A program made the translations under genes and the position numbers. A stretch of DNA of 64,000 bases from assembly GCA_022771695.1 (NCBI GenBank), contig JALEKJ010000006.1:1-64000 (forward strand). Direction: 5' to 3'. Under the pieces are notes generated by a model. It saw only the letters and a list, made by a program, of their open reading frames with translations, was not told where the DNA came from and searched no databases. This stretch comes from Roseburia sp. Lineage in GTDB: Bacteria; Bacillota; Clostridia; Lachnospirales; Lachnospiraceae. This document shows positions 41,774 to 51,415 of the stretch, piece by piece. Numbering within the stretch: the first letter of the stretch is position 1; each line of letters starts with the position of its first letter.

Positions 41774-42169
41774 ATGATTACGACGAACGCATTTGACTAT
41801 ATCAATATCATGGATAAGGCTGCGGATGCGAGCTGGACGCGTGAAAATGTGATTACGAACAATCTCGCGAATGTCGATACTCCCGGCTATAAACGGCAGG
41901 ATGTGGATTTCCAGAGTGCATTAAAGCGTGAATTGGGAAGTTCAAAGTACATACCATTGGATAAAAAGGTGCGCTCGTTGAATTCTGATTTGAGCGGACT
42001 GAGTGTTTCACCATATATGGATTCATCAAACTATTCTTATCGTCTGGATCGTAACAACGTGGATGTGGATACGGAACAGGTAGAATTGGCATCTGAGCAG
42101 CTCCGTTATGAGCTGCTTACCAATGCAATCAATGAAGAGTTCAGCCGTATGAAGGTTGTGTTAAAATAG
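41774..42169 (+). CDS. flgB: Flagellar basal-body rod protein FlgB
   Basis: This 131-residue proximal rod protein starts at ATG 41774 behind AAAGGAGAA. An in-frame TTG 27 bp upstream is less likely. The conserved rod motif NNLANVDTPGYKRQDVDFQ is at about residues 33-51, and the C-terminal coiled coil (DTEQVELASEQLRYELLTN) is typical. It is the first gene of the cluster and 12 bp from flgC. Confidence 0.96.
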   Translation: MITTNAFDYINIMDKAADASWTRENVITNNLANVDTPGYKRQDVDFQSALKRELGSSKYIPLDKKVRSLNSDLSGLSVSPYMDSSNYSYRLDRNNVDVDTEQVELASEQLRYELLTNAINEEFSRMKVVLK

Positions 42170-42181
42170 AGGAGGTAACGT

Positions 42182-42622
42182 ATGGGATTATTTCAAGCGT
42201 TTGATATTAGTGCGAGCGGTATGACCGCAGAGCGTTTTCGTATTGATACGATTGCACAGAATGTTGCAAACGTTAATACGACACGTACAGAAGACGGAAC
42301 ACCATATCGTCGTAAAATTGTTACTTTTGCAGAAAAAGATTTGACGCCGTTTAGCAGATATTATCAGTCTTCCAGAGCGAAAGCGGTTGGCAACGGCGTG
42401 AAGGTTACCTCTGTGAAAGAAGATATGGAAACTGATTTCATTATGGAGTACGACCCGTCTCACCCGGATGCAGATGAGAACGGATATGTATCTTATCCGA
42501 ATGTTAATACCGTGACGGAGATGACGAATCTGATTGACGCTACGAGAGCTTATGAGGCAAACACGACAGCATTCAATGCCAGCAAGAGCATGGTACAGGC
42601 TGCGCTTAAGATTGGTCAGTAG
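42182..42622 (+). CDS. flgC: Flagellar basal-body rod protein FlgC
   Basis: This 146-residue rod protein opens with FDISASGMTAERFRIDTIAQNVANVNTT (in part), the Flg_bb_rod motif, and ends with MTNLIDATRAYEANTTAFNA, the conserved C-terminal helix shared by rod and hook proteins. It assembles with FlgB and FliE above the MS ring. GGAGGTAACG precedes ATG 42182. Confidence 0.96.
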   Translation: MGLFQAFDISASGMTAERFRIDTIAQNVANVNTTRTEDGTPYRRKIVTFAEKDLTPFSRYYQSSRAKAVGNGVKVTSVKEDMETDFIMEYDPSHPDADENGYVSYPNVNTVTEMTNLIDATRAYEANTTAFNASKSMVQAALKIGQ

Positions 42623-42665
42623 TACCTACGGATGTATTTGAGTAATTAAGAAATGGGGAAGCAAA

Positions 42666-42980
42666 ATGGATATTAGTTCATTATCAGGAATTTTATCGAC
42701 AGATTATATGAGCGCCGTGACCGAGAAGACATTGCTTGCGAAAAATACGGGAGAGACCTTTGATTCGGTATTGGCATCGGCTGTAAATATGTTGACGGAG
42801 ACGAACAATCTGCAGAATGATGCACAATCGGCGAAGATTCAGTTCGCACTTGGTGAGGCGGAAAACCCACACGATATGCAGATTGCAGCGGCAAAAGCAT
42901 TAGAAGCATTGCAGTATACGGTTGCAATCAGGGACAAGATGCTTGATGCTTACAAAGAGATTATGAACATGCAGATTTAG
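42666..42980 (+). CDS. fliE: Flagellar hook-basal body complex protein FliE
   Basis: This 104-residue protein shows the FliE pattern: ETFDSVLASAVNML near the start, then LQNDAQSAKIQFALGEAENPHDMQIAAAKA (in part) and a final LQYTVAIRDKMLDAYKEIMNMQI helix. FliE joins the MS ring to the rod and is an early export substrate. ATG 42666 follows GGGGAAGC. Confidence 0.95.
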   Translation: MDISSLSGILSTDYMSAVTEKTLLAKNTGETFDSVLASAVNMLTETNNLQNDAQSAKIQFALGEAENPHDMQIAAAKALEALQYTVAIRDKMLDAYKEIMNMQI

Positions 42981-42997
42981 TGAATGGAGTCGGGAAA

Positions 42998-44599
42998 ATG
43001 CCAGAACAAGTTCAAAAGATATGGAACCAGATTGTAGAATGGTGGAAAAAGTTTAATACAAAGCAAAAGGTATTGTTGGGAAGTATCGCGGCGACCCTTG
43101 TATTGGCACTTGCGATACTGGCATTTGTTGTCAGCACGCCGACAATGGTTACATTAATTGAGTGTGAAAATACAGCGCAGGCCGGCGAGGTTAAGGCGCT
43201 TTTAGACGGAGATGGCGGCGTTGATTATGAGATGTCGCAGGATGGCTTGATTTTCTATGTGAATGAGAAGGATGAAGCAACGGCATCTATTCTGTTGGGA
43301 CAGAACAGTATTCCTACGAAGGGGTATTCAATTGAAAATGTTGTAGACAGAGGCTTCGGTTCTACAGAGGCGGATAAGACGAAATTGTACAAATTGTATT
43401 TGGAGGAGCATTTTGCTGAACATTTAGAGACATTGTCCAATGTTGAGGAAGCATACGTGACACTTGACATCCCGAATGATGATGGCACGATTCTTGCAAG
43501 AGAGCAGGATGCGTATGCTGCGGTAATTCTTTCCCTGTCAGAGGAGATGTCTGAAGAACAGGCATTTGGAATTGCACAGTATATCGCAACGCAGCTAGGT
43601 AATGATACGACGGACAACATCTTGATTTTGGATTCCGATTCGAATGTGCTCTATTCCGGTGCGGACTCCGATACTGCAATTGGAACGGCAAGCACACAGT
43701 TGTCACTTCGCGCTAAGACCGAAAACATGGTAAAGAGCGAGGTAAAAGACGTGTTGGTTGGCTCCGGATTGTATGACCATGCAGAGGTTGCTACAAAGCT
43801 GGATATGGATTTTGATCAGTATCGTGAAACAGAACGCCAGTACTCTGCGCCTGAGGGACAGACGAATGGTATGATTGGCGAGCAGAGCGTATATGAATCT
43901 ACGAGTATTGGCGGAGCGGCAGCAACACCGGGCACAGATTCAAACGACGACACGACTTATGTGATAGAGGATAACAACTATACAGAGTCCACAATCTCTG
44001 ATACAACTACGAAATATCAGAATAATGAGAAGGTAACGGATCGCACTGCTGCAATGGGCAAAGTAAATTACGATAATTCCTCTATCGCAATTGTCTTAAA
44101 AGACTATGTCATTCATGATGAAGATACATTAAGAGCTTCCGGAGCACTTGAGGATATGACATTCGAGGAGTATATTGCAGCAAACAGTGAGCCGATTCAG
44201 AAAGAGGTTGCAGAAGATCGTTATACGATGATTGCAAACGCAACAGGATTTCCTGTTGAGAATATCAGTATTATTGCTTACGATGAACCGATTTTTCAAT
44301 ATTCTACCAGTCAGCGGACCTTGTCTGATTATCTACAGATTGTTTTGGCTGTGCTGATTCTTCTTTTGCTGGGATATGTGGTATTCCGCAGTACTAGGAA
44401 AGAGAAAGATACAGAAATGGAAGAGGAACTTTCTGTGGAGAGTTTGTTGGAGTCTACCAAAGAAAGCCGAGAACGCTTAGAGGACATTGGTTACAATGAG
44501 AAGTCTGAAATCAGGATTTTGATTGAAAAATTCGTAGAAGAAAATCCAGAAGCAGCTGCGTCACTGTTACGCAACTGGCTGAATGAGGAGTGGGATTAA
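42998..44599 (+). CDS. fliF: Flagellar MS-ring protein FliF
   Basis: This 533-residue membrane ring protein has TM1 at about residues 24-45 (IAATLVLALAILAFVVS), a periplasmic-side ring region with two ring-building motifs, a low-complexity Thr/Ser-rich loop (about 270-370), TM2 at about 440-460 (IVLAVLILLLLGYVVF) and a cytoplasmic FliG-binding tail ending AASLLRNWLNEEWD. ATG 42998 (MPEQVQKIW) is preferred over GTG 42980, which overlaps the fliE stop. Confidence 0.96.
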   Translation: MPEQVQKIWNQIVEWWKKFNTKQKVLLGSIAATLVLALAILAFVVSTPTMVTLIECENTAQAGEVKALLDGDGGVDYEMSQDGLIFYVNEKDEATASILLGQNSIPTKGYSIENVVDRGFGSTEADKTKLYKLYLEEHFAEHLETLSNVEEAYVTLDIPNDDGTILAREQDAYAAVILSLSEEMSEEQAFGIAQYIATQLGNDTTDNILILDSDSNVLYSGADSDTAIGTASTQLSLRAKTENMVKSEVKDVLVGSGLYDHAEVATKLDMDFDQYRETERQYSAPEGQTNGMIGEQSVYESTSIGGAAATPGTDSNDDTTYVIEDNNYTESTISDTTTKYQNNEKVTDRTAAMGKVNYDNSSIAIVLKDYVIHDEDTLRASGALEDMTFEEYIAANSEPIQKEVAEDRYTMIANATGFPVENISIIAYDEPIFQYSTSQRTLSDYLQIVLAVLILLLLGYVVFRSTRKEKDTEMEEELSVESLLESTKESRERLEDIGYNEKSEIRILIEKFVEENPEAAASLLRNWLNEEWD

Positions 44600-44602
44600 C
44601 TT

Positions 44603-45613
44603 ATGACAAAGAATGAGGAGTATTCAGGTATCCAGAAAGCAGCAATTCTTTTGATTGCTTTGGGACCGGAGAGATCTGCGGATGTATTCAAGCATCTGAA
44701 GGAAGACGAGATTGAAGAACTGACACTTGAGATTGCGAATACGAGGAGTGTGTCTCCGCAGGTAAAAGAGGACATACTAAACGAGTTTTATCAGGTTTGT
44801 CTTGCACAGCAGTATATTGCAGAGGGCGGTATCGGATATGCGAAAGAGTTACTTGATAAAGCGCTTGGAAGCGACAAAGCGCAGGAAGTTATCACAAAAC
44901 TCACGGCATCCTTACAGGTTCGTCCGTTCGAGTTCGTACGAAAAACAGATCCGAGCCAGCTTTTGAACTTTATTCAGGACGAGCATCCGCAGACAATCGC
45001 GATGATTCTGTCTTATCTGACAGCACCACAGGCATCTATGGTACTTGGTGCATTACCGCCGGAGAAACAGGCGGATGTTGCAAAGCGTATAGCGATGATG
45101 GATCGTACTTCGCCGGATGTTATCAAAGAGGTGGAGCGCGTATTGGAAAGAAAGTTGTCTTCGTTAGTAAATCAGGATTATACAATCGTGGGCGGTGTCG
45201 ATGCAATCGTAAATATCTTGAATGCGGTGGATCGTTCTACAGAGAAGCATATTATGGAATCTCTTGAAATTGAAGAGCCAGAACTTGCAGATGAAATCCG
45301 TAAGAAGATGTTTGTATTTGAGGATATCCTTTTACTGGATGACCGTGCAATTCAGCGAGTACTCAGAGATGTTGACAATGCAGATTTGGGTGTTGCGCTT
45401 AAGGCGGCGAATGAAGAAGTGCAGAATGTTATTTTCAAGAATCTGTCAAAGCGTTTGGCAGCCATGATCAAAGAGGATATGGAATTCATGGGACCTGTGC
45501 GTATGAAGGATGTGGAAGAGGCACAGCAGAAAATTGTCAGCGTAATTCGTAAATTAGAGGATGCAGGTGAGATTGTTATCTCCAGAGGCGGAGGTGACGA
45601 AATCGTTGTCTAA
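44603..45613 (+). CDS. fliG: Flagellar motor switch protein FliG
   Basis: This 336-residue C-ring protein couples stator force to rotation. It contains the N-terminal FliF-binding domain (IQKAAILLIALGPERSADVFK), the middle domain with EHPQTIAMILSYL (the EHPQ motif) and the C-terminal torque domain with charged residues in VFEDILLLDDRAIQRVLRDVD. Length is standard. It starts 3 bp after fliF and overlaps the fliH start by 8 bp. Confidence 0.97.
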   Translation: MTKNEEYSGIQKAAILLIALGPERSADVFKHLKEDEIEELTLEIANTRSVSPQVKEDILNEFYQVCLAQQYIAEGGIGYAKELLDKALGSDKAQEVITKLTASLQVRPFEFVRKTDPSQLLNFIQDEHPQTIAMILSYLTAPQASMVLGALPPEKQADVAKRIAMMDRTSPDVIKEVERVLERKLSSLVNQDYTIVGGVDAIVNILNAVDRSTEKHIMESLEIEEPELADEIRKKMFVFEDILLLDDRAIQRVLRDVDNADLGVALKAANEEVQNVIFKNLSKRLAAMIKEDMEFMGPVRMKDVEEAQQKIVSVIRKLEDAGEIVISRGGGDEIVV

Positions 45614-46421
45614 TCTTTTTAAACCATGGTCTGTTCAGACCGAAGTATCAAATGCGCGTGTGATTAATTCGAATGAGCTGATGGCAGAATATCTTGAAAA
45701 GAATGCTGTGCAACGTGTTGTTCCACAGGAGCAGGCGGAACCGACCGGAGAATCGGGAGAGTTTTCAGAAGGACTTTTTGCTGGTGGTAATCCGACGGTT
45801 ATCAAAGCGGAGCCGGAAGTGGACTATGTGGCGATAGCAAAGGAAGAGGCGGAGCAGATTCTTGCAGATGCGAATGCAAAAGCAGAAGAGCTTATAAATC
45901 ATGCAAATGCTGAAGTGGATAAGATACGGGAGACTGCCAAGAACAAAGGCTATGAAGATGGGAAAGAAATGCTGGAACGTGAATTGGCAGAGTTGCGTAC
46001 ACAGATGCAGGAATCCTATCGGCAGAAGACAGAAGAACTGGAATATGATTATTGTGAAAAGCGTAAGAATATGGAACACGAACTGGTTGATGTCATATTG
46101 AGCGTGTTCAATAAAGTATTCCATATTCAGTTTGATAATAAGAAGCACATCCTGATGTATTTGATTGATGATGCGATTATGAACATTGAAGGTGAAAAGC
46201 GGTTCCGAATCAAGGTGGCGCAGAGCAATGTCCTTTTTCTTGAAAATCACAAAGAAGAAATTCTTGACAGAGTAGGACATGATATTGAGTTGGAAATTCT
46301 GGCTGACTCCATGATGGACGGTAATGACTGTATTATCGAGACAGATTCCGGTGTATTTGACTGCAGCCTGGGAACTCAACTTGAAAATTTGATTAAGGAC
46401 ATCAGATCATTATGTTCATAG
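45606..46421 (+). CDS. fliH: Flagellar assembly protein FliH
   Basis: This 271-residue export ATPase regulator starts at TTG 45606 (MSNLFKPWSV), 8 nt after GGAGGTGA. The frame is open further up inside fliG but lacks a start signal there. It has a coiled coil rich in Ala/Glu (about 80-160, EEAEQILADANAKAEELI) and a C-terminal FliI-binding domain (VDVILSVFNKVFHIQFDNK; ADSMMDGNDCIIETDSGVFD). It anchors FliI to the C ring and export gate. Confidence 0.92.
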   Translation: MSNLFKPWSVQTEVSNARVINSNELMAEYLEKNAVQRVVPQEQAEPTGESGEFSEGLFAGGNPTVIKAEPEVDYVAIAKEEAEQILADANAKAEELINHANAEVDKIRETAKNKGYEDGKEMLERELAELRTQMQESYRQKTEELEYDYCEKRKNMEHELVDVILSVFNKVFHIQFDNKKHILMYLIDDAIMNIEGEKRFRIKVAQSNVLFLENHKEEILDRVGHDIELEILADSMMDGNDCIIETDSGVFDCSLGTQLENLIKDIRSLCS

Positions 46422-46432
46422 GGTGAGATGAT

Positions 46433-47743
46433 ATGACACATGAATTTGAAAAATACCTACAACTGGGAGAGAAGACATATTTTAATCGTCTTGGCAAGGT
46501 GGTAAAGATTGTCGGACTTACGATTGAATCAGTGGGACCGGATGCTAAGCTGAATGATTTGTGCCGTATTATTCTGGACAAAGAGAAGAATCTTTCTGTA
46601 ATGGCAGAAGTCGTAGGTTTTCGTGATAAAAGATTACTTCTTATGCCCTATGAGAATGCCACGGGGATTGGAGTTGGATGTATCGTAGAAAATACGGGAC
46701 ATCCTTTGTCTGTTTTTGTTGGAGATGAGGTTTTAGGGCATACTTTGGACGGTATTGGCAGACCGACAGACGGAGCGGTAATATCCACAGGCGTAGAGTA
46801 CCCGGTAGAAGCACCGCCTCCGGATCCGATGAGCCGAAAGATTATTGATGAGGTTTTACCGCTTGGTGTGAAAGCAGTAGATGGATTGATTACGGTTGGC
46901 AAGGGTCAGCGTATTGGCATCTTTGCCGGTTCCGGTGTCGGGAAAAGTACCTTGCTCGGTATGTTTGCGAGAAATACGAAAGCGGATATCAACGTTATTG
47001 CACTGATTGGTGAGCGCGGCAGGGAAGTCCGGGAATTTGTCGAGAGAGACCTTGGTGAAGAAGGTATGAAACGATCCATTGTAGTCGTGGCGACTTCTGA
47101 CAAACCGGCATTGATTCGTAATAAAGCAGCAAAGACAGCGACAGCAATTGCAGAATATTTCCGAGATCAGGGCAAAGATGTTTTGCTTATGATGGATTCG
47201 CTTACCCGATTTTCTATGGCACAGCGAGAGATTGGATTGGCTTCCGGTGAGCCGCCGGTTACCAGAGGATATCCGCCAAGTGTATATTCTGAGATGCCAA
47301 AGCTGTTAGAGCGTGCAGGTACCTCAGAGAAAGGCTCTATTACCGGACTGTACACGGTATTGGTAGATGGTGATGACTTCAATGAGCCGATTACAGATAC
47401 TGCACGAAGTATTTTGGATGGACATATTATGTTGTCCAGAAAACTTGGTCATAAGAACCATTATCCGGCGATTGATATTCTACAGAGCATTTCCCGAGTC
47501 ATGAGTTCCATTGCTACGAATGAACACAAAGAACTGGCGGGAAAACTCAAGAATGTGCTTGCTACCTATAGTGATGCGGAGGATTTGATTAATATCGGCG
47601 CATATAAGAGCGGGTCGAATCGTGAAATTGATTATGCGGTACAGAAGATAGATGCAGTGAATGAGTTTTTGATGCAGAAGACAGATGAAAAATTCCTGTT
47701 TGAAGAAGAGCTTGAATTGCTCAGACAACTGTTTGAAAGCTAG
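46433..47743 (+). CDS. fliI: Flagellum-specific ATPase FliI
   Basis: This 436-residue F1-beta-like ATPase energises type III flagellar export. Motifs include Walker A FAGSGVGKSTLLGM, GERGREVREF, Walker B VLLMMDSLTRFSMAQRE and the PSVYSEMPKLLERAG segment. Cysteine-poor N-terminus binds FliH. ATG 46433 lies behind GGGTGAGATG. It is followed by its coiled-coil partner FliJ. Confidence 0.97.
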   Translation: MTHEFEKYLQLGEKTYFNRLGKVVKIVGLTIESVGPDAKLNDLCRIILDKEKNLSVMAEVVGFRDKRLLLMPYENATGIGVGCIVENTGHPLSVFVGDEVLGHTLDGIGRPTDGAVISTGVEYPVEAPPPDPMSRKIIDEVLPLGVKAVDGLITVGKGQRIGIFAGSGVGKSTLLGMFARNTKADINVIALIGERGREVREFVERDLGEEGMKRSIVVVATSDKPALIRNKAAKTATAIAEYFRDQGKDVLLMMDSLTRFSMAQREIGLASGEPPVTRGYPPSVYSEMPKLLERAGTSEKGSITGLYTVLVDGDDFNEPITDTARSILDGHIMLSRKLGHKNHYPAIDILQSISRVMSSIATNEHKELAGKLKNVLATYSDAEDLINIGAYKSGSNREIDYAVQKIDAVNEFLMQKTDEKFLFEEELELLRQLFES

Positions 47744-47769
47744 GGCCCAAGGAAGAAAGGTGTATCGAC

Positions 47770-48210
47770 ATGGCGAAGTTTACATATCGGATGCAGAACA
47801 TCTTAGACATCAAAGTAAAAATGGAAAATCAGGCCAAAATCGCATACGGCATTGCGAATACCAAGCTGTTGGAAGAACAGGAGAAACTGCAGGCGATTCT
47901 GCTGCGCAGGGCTTCCTATGAGCGTCGTGCGAAAGAATTGGCATGTGGCACGCTTGACATACAGAATATAAAAGAGTGCAGGCGGGCGATTGACATAATG
48001 AAGAGCAAGCAGCGTACGCAGATGATGAATGTGCATGTTGCTGAGAAGAATCTGGAAATTGCACGTGTGGAGCTGAACCGCGTGATGATAGAACGTAAGA
48101 CACATGAAAAATTGCGTGAAAAAGCATTTGAAGAGTTCAAACAGGAACTGGAACGCGCAGAGGGCAAAGAGATAGACGAATTGGTAAGCTATAATTACCA
48201 TGAAAACTAG
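47770..48210 (+). CDS. fliJ: Flagellar export protein FliJ
   Basis: This 146-residue, almost wholly coiled-coil protein (FTYRMQNILDIKVKMENQAK at the start, then repeated Glu/Arg heptads to HEKLREKAFEEFKQELE) fits FliJ in size, position and charge. FliJ links the FliI ring to FlhA and escorts chaperones. It starts 26 bp after fliI behind GGAAGAAAGG. Confidence 0.9.
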   Translation: MAKFTYRMQNILDIKVKMENQAKIAYGIANTKLLEEQEKLQAILLRRASYERRAKELACGTLDIQNIKECRRAIDIMKSKQRTQMMNVHVAEKNLEIARVELNRVMIERKTHEKLREKAFEEFKQELERAEGKEIDELVSYNYHEN

Positions 48211-48263
48211 AAGCCGAAGCAAGATGCTTAAAGCTGGCTGCGGTGACGGGATGGAGGTTAGGC

Positions 48264-49103
48264 ATGGCGGAAGAAATGGATGAGGTTTTAGATAAAAAAG
48301 CCAGAAAAAAAGCCGAAAAAGAAAAGAAAAAGGCGGAAAAGAAAAAGGCGAAGACAGAAAAAGATGAGCTTGATTTGGAGGAAGAAACTTCCGTCGGTGG
48401 TAAGATAGCCATATTTTTTGTTACATTAATTATTTTCATTATCTGGCTGGCAATCATTGTTCTGCTGATTAAGTGGGATGTTGGAGGCTTTGGTTCCGGT
48501 GTGCTTGGTCCGGTGCTCAAAGATGTGCCGTATGTGAATAAAATTTTGCCGGAAAGCGTACTGAAAGAGGAGTCTACCGAGGACAGTGCCTATGCATTTG
48601 ATACGATGGAAGATGCAGTGAATCGTATTAAAGAATTGGAGATTCAGTTGGCAGAATCGCAGAATACTACGAATGCCAATGCGGAATATATTGCACAATT
48701 AGAAGGACAGGCGGCTGAACTTGCACAGTATAAGCAGGATGAAGCTGAATTTGAGGCGGAGAAACAAAGATTTTATGAAGAGATTGTATTTGGAGATTCT
48801 GCGCCGGATATAGAAGAGTATATGACGTTTTATGAGAGCATCGACCCTGCAAATGCGGAAATCATCTATCGACAGGTGGTGGAGCAGAATGCAGTAGATG
48901 AGGAACTGGAGGATTACGTAAAGACATATTCCTCCATGAAGCCCAAAGAGGCGGCTGCAATCTTTGACACAATGACTGATGATTTGAAATTGGTTGCAGA
49001 AATCCTTGAGAACATGGATGCACAGTCCAGAGCTGATATTCTGGGTAAAATGAACTCTGAAACCGCAGCAAAGGTGACAGAGATTATGGAGCCTTCAGAA
49101 TAG
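48264..49103 (+). CDS. YlxF/MotE-like protein with C-terminal MgtE-N domain
   Basis: This 279-residue single-pass membrane protein has a Lys/Glu-rich cytoplasmic N-terminus (to about 50), a transmembrane helix at about 51-75 (IAIFFVTLIIFIIWLAIIVLL), an extracellular coiled coil (about 110-180) and a C-terminal MgtE-N-like helical domain (SMKPKEAAAIFDTMTDDLKL, ILGKMNSETAAKVTEIME). B. subtilis YlxF and rhizobial MotE have this layout; MotE is a chaperone for a motility protein. It sits between fliJ and fliK as ylxF does. ATG 48264 follows GGAGG. A GTG 21 bp upstream is less likely. Confidence 0.85.
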   Translation: MAEEMDEVLDKKARKKAEKEKKKAEKKKAKTEKDELDLEEETSVGGKIAIFFVTLIIFIIWLAIIVLLIKWDVGGFGSGVLGPVLKDVPYVNKILPESVLKEESTEDSAYAFDTMEDAVNRIKELEIQLAESQNTTNANAEYIAQLEGQAAELAQYKQDEAEFEAEKQRFYEEIVFGDSAPDIEEYMTFYESIDPANAEIIYRQVVEQNAVDEELEDYVKTYSSMKPKEAAAIFDTMTDDLKLVAEILENMDAQSRADILGKMNSETAAKVTEIMEPSE

Positions 49104-49193
49104 AGAAGATTCACTCATTATAGAGGGATTCTTCAAAAATAGGATGCCTTGCATACGAAAGATGCGGCAGCTAACAGAAAGGAGGAACGAAAG

Positions 49194-50690
49194 ATGGGAG
49201 CTTCAGACATTTCCGGTATTGGAAAAGTGCTTGTGCAGACACAGACACAAGGTGCAAAAGGCGGCACACCGGAAGAGGAACTTCAGGTTGCTTTTACGGA
49301 AGTGATGAGTCAGATGCAGACTTGCGTCGGCGATAGTCTGATGTCGGGAAGGCAGGAAATGAATGTCGGTGCAGACTCGTTTTCAACCAAATCTACGGTA
49401 GATACAGAGTATGAACGCTATGGAAGCCGTGGAGTGAAGATTGGAGAAAGTTCCGGTGTCAATAAGATGGAACAGGAACAGCTTACTGAGAAGTTAGAGC
49501 AGTTTGCAGAAGATGTAAAAGAAGTACTGAAGGAAGAACTCGGTGTTTCGGAAGAGCAGATAGCAGAAGCGATGGAAGCGTTGGGACTTACCTTTTCTGA
49601 TTTGCTAAATGTGAATCAACTTGCTTCGCTGGTTGCTGAACTGACAGGAACCGAGGATATGGGCAAATTACTTTGCAGTGAAGAATTTGTGGAAATTTTA
49701 AATGCTGTTGATGAGCTTGGAGAAAAGCTGTTGCAGGAACTTGGCATTTCCGGTGAGGAATTGTCACAGATGCTGGCAGACATGCAGAATATTGCAGAAT
49801 TAAATGCTGGTGAGCAGATGTTACAGGAAGACAGCACTATACAGGATGCTGCTGTGCAGGAAACAATAACACAGGAGACAGATTTGATGTCGCAGAAACT
49901 GCAGTCTGCAGAGAATAGTGAAGAACAGGCGGATGTTTTAAATGCAACGGAAGAAGGCTTGGCAGAAGAGAACAAATTCACTGTGGATGAGAAAACGACG
50001 TCGAATGAGCAGGAAAGCAATTCTGACGGACTGGCAGTGTTAGAGAGTGACGAGGAAACAATCACAAGTGACAAAAATAAGAATGGAATGTTTTCCGGAC
50101 AGCAGAAATCTGAAAATTCCGGCACGCAGGCAAGAAGTGACATGACAGGTTCTGTAAACCAGAATGTTACGGAGACAACTTTTGCACAGACACAGGAAAG
50201 CGTAAATGGAACAACTTCACAACTGGATGTTTCCAATATCATGAAGCAGATTGTAGAATTTTCCAGAGTGACGCTTAATAATAACGCGACAACGATGGAG
50301 ATGCAACTTAATCCTGAGCATCTTGGGAAAATCTATTTGGAACTCACAGCGAAAGATGGAGTGGTATCTGCACATATTACTGCGCAGAATGAAGCAGTTA
50401 AAGAAGCTTTGGAAAGCCAACTGGTGGAGTTCAAGCAGAACATGAATCAGGCTGGAGTCAAAGTAGATGCGGTGGAAGTCACTGTTGGAAGCCATGAGTT
50501 TGAAAAAAACTTGGAGCAGAACGCGAAACACGAGCAACAGCAGGCGGAAGAACAGGAAAAAGCAGCAAAACAGACCAGACATATCAACTTAAATGATTTA
50601 GATGAATTAAGTGGAATCATGACAGAAGAAGAGAGTTTGGTTGCACAAATGATGGCGGATCAGGGAAATAGCGTTGATTTTACCGCCTAA
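49194..50690 (+). CDS. fliK: Flagellar hook-length control protein FliK
   Basis: This 498-residue protein has a long acidic, Gln/Ser/Glu-rich ruler-like N-terminal part (about 1-340) and the Flg_hook domain at about 360-450 (MEMQLNPEHLGKIYLELTAKD, VEFKQNMNQAGVKVDAVEV). The C-terminal domain switches FlhB specificity once the hook is complete. ATG 49194 follows GGAGG. An upstream TTG adds 15 residues without a site. flgD and flgE, which it controls, follow. Confidence 0.9.
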   Translation: MGASDISGIGKVLVQTQTQGAKGGTPEEELQVAFTEVMSQMQTCVGDSLMSGRQEMNVGADSFSTKSTVDTEYERYGSRGVKIGESSGVNKMEQEQLTEKLEQFAEDVKEVLKEELGVSEEQIAEAMEALGLTFSDLLNVNQLASLVAELTGTEDMGKLLCSEEFVEILNAVDELGEKLLQELGISGEELSQMLADMQNIAELNAGEQMLQEDSTIQDAAVQETITQETDLMSQKLQSAENSEEQADVLNATEEGLAEENKFTVDEKTTSNEQESNSDGLAVLESDEETITSDKNKNGMFSGQQKSENSGTQARSDMTGSVNQNVTETTFAQTQESVNGTTSQLDVSNIMKQIVEFSRVTLNNNATTMEMQLNPEHLGKIYLELTAKDGVVSAHITAQNEAVKEALESQLVEFKQNMNQAGVKVDAVEVTVGSHEFEKNLEQNAKHEQQQAEEQEKAAKQTRHINLNDLDELSGIMTEEESLVAQMMADQGNSVDFTA

Positions 50691-50705
50691 GAAAGGAGAA
50701 GATAT

Positions 50706-51401
50706 ATGGCATTAGTACAAGCTGTTGAAGATGGAAAAATTGTAAGCAATACATCATCTTCAGAAGACACAAAAGCCAGCAATAATGATCTGGGATATGA
50801 TCAATTTTTACAATTGTTATGTGCAGAAATGCAGTATCAGGATCCGTTAGAGCCGACAAGTAACACGGAGTATGTAGCACAGTTGGCGACATTTTCACAG
50901 ATGGAAGCAATGTTAAACATGCAGAACAGTATCGAGAGCAGCAATGCAAATGCGCTGGTTGGAAAATATGTGATTGTTAAGACTACATCTACATCGACCG
51001 GTGAGACAACAGCGGTTGCAGGCTTCGTAGATTATGTGCAGTATGAGAATGGCAAGCAGTATTTGAGCATTAACGGAAGCCTTTATTCTATCGACGACCT
51101 TTATGAGGTTGCAGATACAGAGTATATGGAAGCTGTTGCTTTGGGAGAAGCATTTACCGCATCTGTGGCGAAACTTCCGGATGCAGATAAGCTGACCTTA
51201 GCATGGAAGGAAGATGTAGAGAATCTCTCGACTGTGTATGATAGTTTTTCCAGTTATCAGAAATCTTATATCAGTAAAGATACGCTTACTAAGTTCCAGG
51301 AGCTCGTTGCCACGATGAAGGAATTGGTGGCTAATAGTTCTGAAAATACAGAAGAAACTGACGAGAGTACCGATACAGACGATACTATGACAACGGAATA
51401 A
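50706..51401 (+). CDS. flgD: Flagellar hook capping protein FlgD
   Basis: This 231-residue hook scaffold has the conserved N-terminal motif YDQFLQLLCAEMQYQDPLEPTSN (in part) and VAQLATFSQMEAMLNMQNS, then a short beta domain. The C-terminal third is helical and acidic (ENTEETDESTDTDD), longer and less conserved than in Bacillus. It starts 15 bp after fliK behind AAAGGAGAAG. It caps the growing hook and is replaced by hook-filament junction proteins. Confidence 0.94.
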   Translation: MALVQAVEDGKIVSNTSSSEDTKASNNDLGYDQFLQLLCAEMQYQDPLEPTSNTEYVAQLATFSQMEAMLNMQNSIESSNANALVGKYVIVKTTSTSTGETTAVAGFVDYVQYENGKQYLSINGSLYSIDDLYEVADTEYMEAVALGEAFTASVAKLPDADKLTLAWKEDVENLSTVYDSFSSYQKSYISKDTLTKFQELVATMKELVANSSENTEETDESTDTDDTMTTE

Positions 51402-51415
51402 CAGGAGATGGTTTT